Origin: Paulownia fortunei
Lineage: Eukaryota > Streptophyta > Magnoliopsida > Lamiales > Paulowniaceae
Reading direction: 5' to 3'
Length of the DNA: 64,000 nucleotides
Assembly (NCBI GenBank): GCA_019321725.1
Contig: CM033113.1
Location: 1,550,001 to 1,614,000, forward strand
This document shows positions 62,557-64,000 of this stretch, piece after piece; the first letter of the stretch is position 1; each line of letters begins with the position of its first letter. The position numbers and the translations under genes were made by a program. Below the pieces are notes generated by a model. The model had not been told where the DNA came from. It did not search any database and was given only the letters and a program-made list of their open reading frames with translations.

Positions 62557-64000
62557 ACCAATTTTACGAGTTATGTCTCTGCTTGTAATATTAGTATCAT
62601 GTCCAACTCTGGTAGGCAAGAAAATTCTGTTTCTAACTTGAGCCTTATATAGAAGCTATATTACTGTAATTATGTAGTACATCCTCCTTTGTTCTCAGCA
62701 TTAACGCAAGAGTACTAGTATCTGTGAAATAGCTGTAGTTTCTATTGTCAATCTATTTAAAGCTCTTAAATTTTGGATATTGAAATGTTGTGATGTTCAC
62801 TTCAACCCAAAATGAAAATCGTGATCATTGTTTGCATATTTGGTGTGCTTACCTGAAACCTTTGATTTTTTTTATCTTTTTTTGGAGATTGTGATGAGTT
62901 TATGATGTTATTCTTTGGATTTAAATCTGTTATTGTTAGATAATTCCCTTGAATGCGAAAGCACTTGGTCCCTCATAGTTGTTTGGTTTTCACCACACTA
63001 AACAATGCTGTTCCCAAACCGAATAGTCCATTAACTTATTCTTTGCTGGGAGAAGTATAGACGATAGGTGACAGTCTTTTGTTAAACTGCATCATGAAAC
63101 AGTAACCATTTCTCTGATTCTACAGGCCCTTTTGATTATGTTCATATTCCTGGGAAGAGAATTGATAGCATGCATTTTTCCCATTTTTCAGTGAAGAAAA
63201 ATGACAGCAACTGCTCGCAAGGCTTTGGAATGACCCTGCATGCGAATAATATCCTTATAGAATTGAGCATTTATGGTCTTTACAGATTAAGTGGGTATGT
63301 CTCGCAAGGTGTTTGAGTCCAGCTAAGAAAGTTGTATGCACAGGGGTCTCAGAGATCGAATTCCCTTATCTTGTCTTCCCTCATCCCAAGCCTTGGTTGC
63401 TACTGGTGATACTGCAGGTTGACAATATAACAAAGCAAAGGTGGGGTAGGCATTCTAGTTCCAATAATTCTCATATGACTCCCACCTTTTTCTAACATGT
63501 GGGGTTTCTTTACCCTTGTGCAGAGTTGAAGGGCAAGTTGTTCACATTGTTTGATTGACCCCCCATGGCCTCTGCCCCTCTGAAGAGTGCTTCACTTGTT
63601 TAACGTATCAATGTGGTGTATCATACATGCTATGCAGTAAATGTACTGCTTTGCCAGGGCTCGGCTATTAATTTGTGGAAAAAAGATTTTGATGACCTTA
63701 CTTCATCCAGGCAGCCAACTTTTGGGATTAGGGCATTGCAGCTACTTTTAACAATTATTTAAAGATTGGACTAGGGCAGGACCATTGGTGAAAGTTTTGA
63801 ATTAACGGGTGCTGGGGACGGATCCAGAAAATAAAGATTGTGGGACAAAATTTAGATAATAAAGTATTTTTAATTTTTTAGGAGATAAATTTTTAAATTT
63901 TTATAATTTTATATATTAATTTTAAAAAAATTTGTGGAGTTGAGAGGAGGCCGCCGCCGCTCATCTCCTCTTTGAGTCGGTCTCGACTGCAATATTCCCT
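62557..64000. other. ARF6 3'UTR and right flank
   Basis: The ARF6 3'UTR should cover the first 200–300 bases. No further gene is recognised. From ~63810 'ggacggatccagaaaataaag…gtgggacaaaattt' resembles a widespread short plant repeat and is cut by the window edge; this is a weak call. Confidence 0.45.

Overview
This window is nuclear DNA from a eudicot flowering plant. The genes are spliced with GT–AG introns, the spacers are AT-rich and full of transposon debris, and the five recognisable proteins are all plant-specific. I cannot name the species.

Five protein-coding genes are supported; exon structures were read from homology and splice phases. (1) A partial ERD4/OSCA3.1 (CSC1-like channel) gene lies on the minus strand at 503–5085; its last ~125 codons are beyond the left edge. 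(2) A hydroxyproline O-galactosyltransferase gene, closest to GALT2, lies on the minus strand at 7919–12657 (7 exons, 679 aa). (3) The intronless clock gene LWD1/LWD2 lies on the plus strand at 23944–24990 (348 aa). (4) HEMERA/pTAC12/PAP5 lies on the plus strand at 32647–41603 (9 coding exons, 559 aa). (5) ARF6 lies on the plus strand at 56057–62556 (14 coding exons, 903 aa), with an intact miR167 target site in exon 13 and a long leader rich in uORFs. They form no operon or single pathway. Two (HEMERA and LWD) relate to light and clock, and one each to auxin response, arabinogalactan glycosylation and osmosensing. ARF6 and ERD4 are also close neighbours in Arabidopsis (At1g30330 and At1g30360), so the window probably preserves an ancestral eudicot gene block.

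The spaces between genes hold repeats. At 13.5–23 kb there is a hAT-like element, a decayed Ty3/Gypsy element (LTR, tRNA-Asp-type primer site, gag and protease traces, polymerase region lost), inverted retroelement ends and a two-copy 287-bp tandem repeat. At 27.15–32.49 kb a ~1.44-kb tandem duplication abuts HEMERA; its second copy is interrupted by a 2,438-bp solo LTR whose empty site survives in the first copy. HEMERA intron 5 carries two small hAT-type elements and a Copia-like LTR remnant. The 12.4-kb HEMERA–ARF6 spacer carries a 1,680-bp non-autonomous hAT element with a perfect 8-bp target duplication.

I found no prokaryote-style system, CRISPR array, tRNA or rRNA, and no clearly novel gene family. 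The most interesting points are the duplicated HEMERA upstream region, the uORF chain in the ARF6 leader, and the dated nesting of the transposons.
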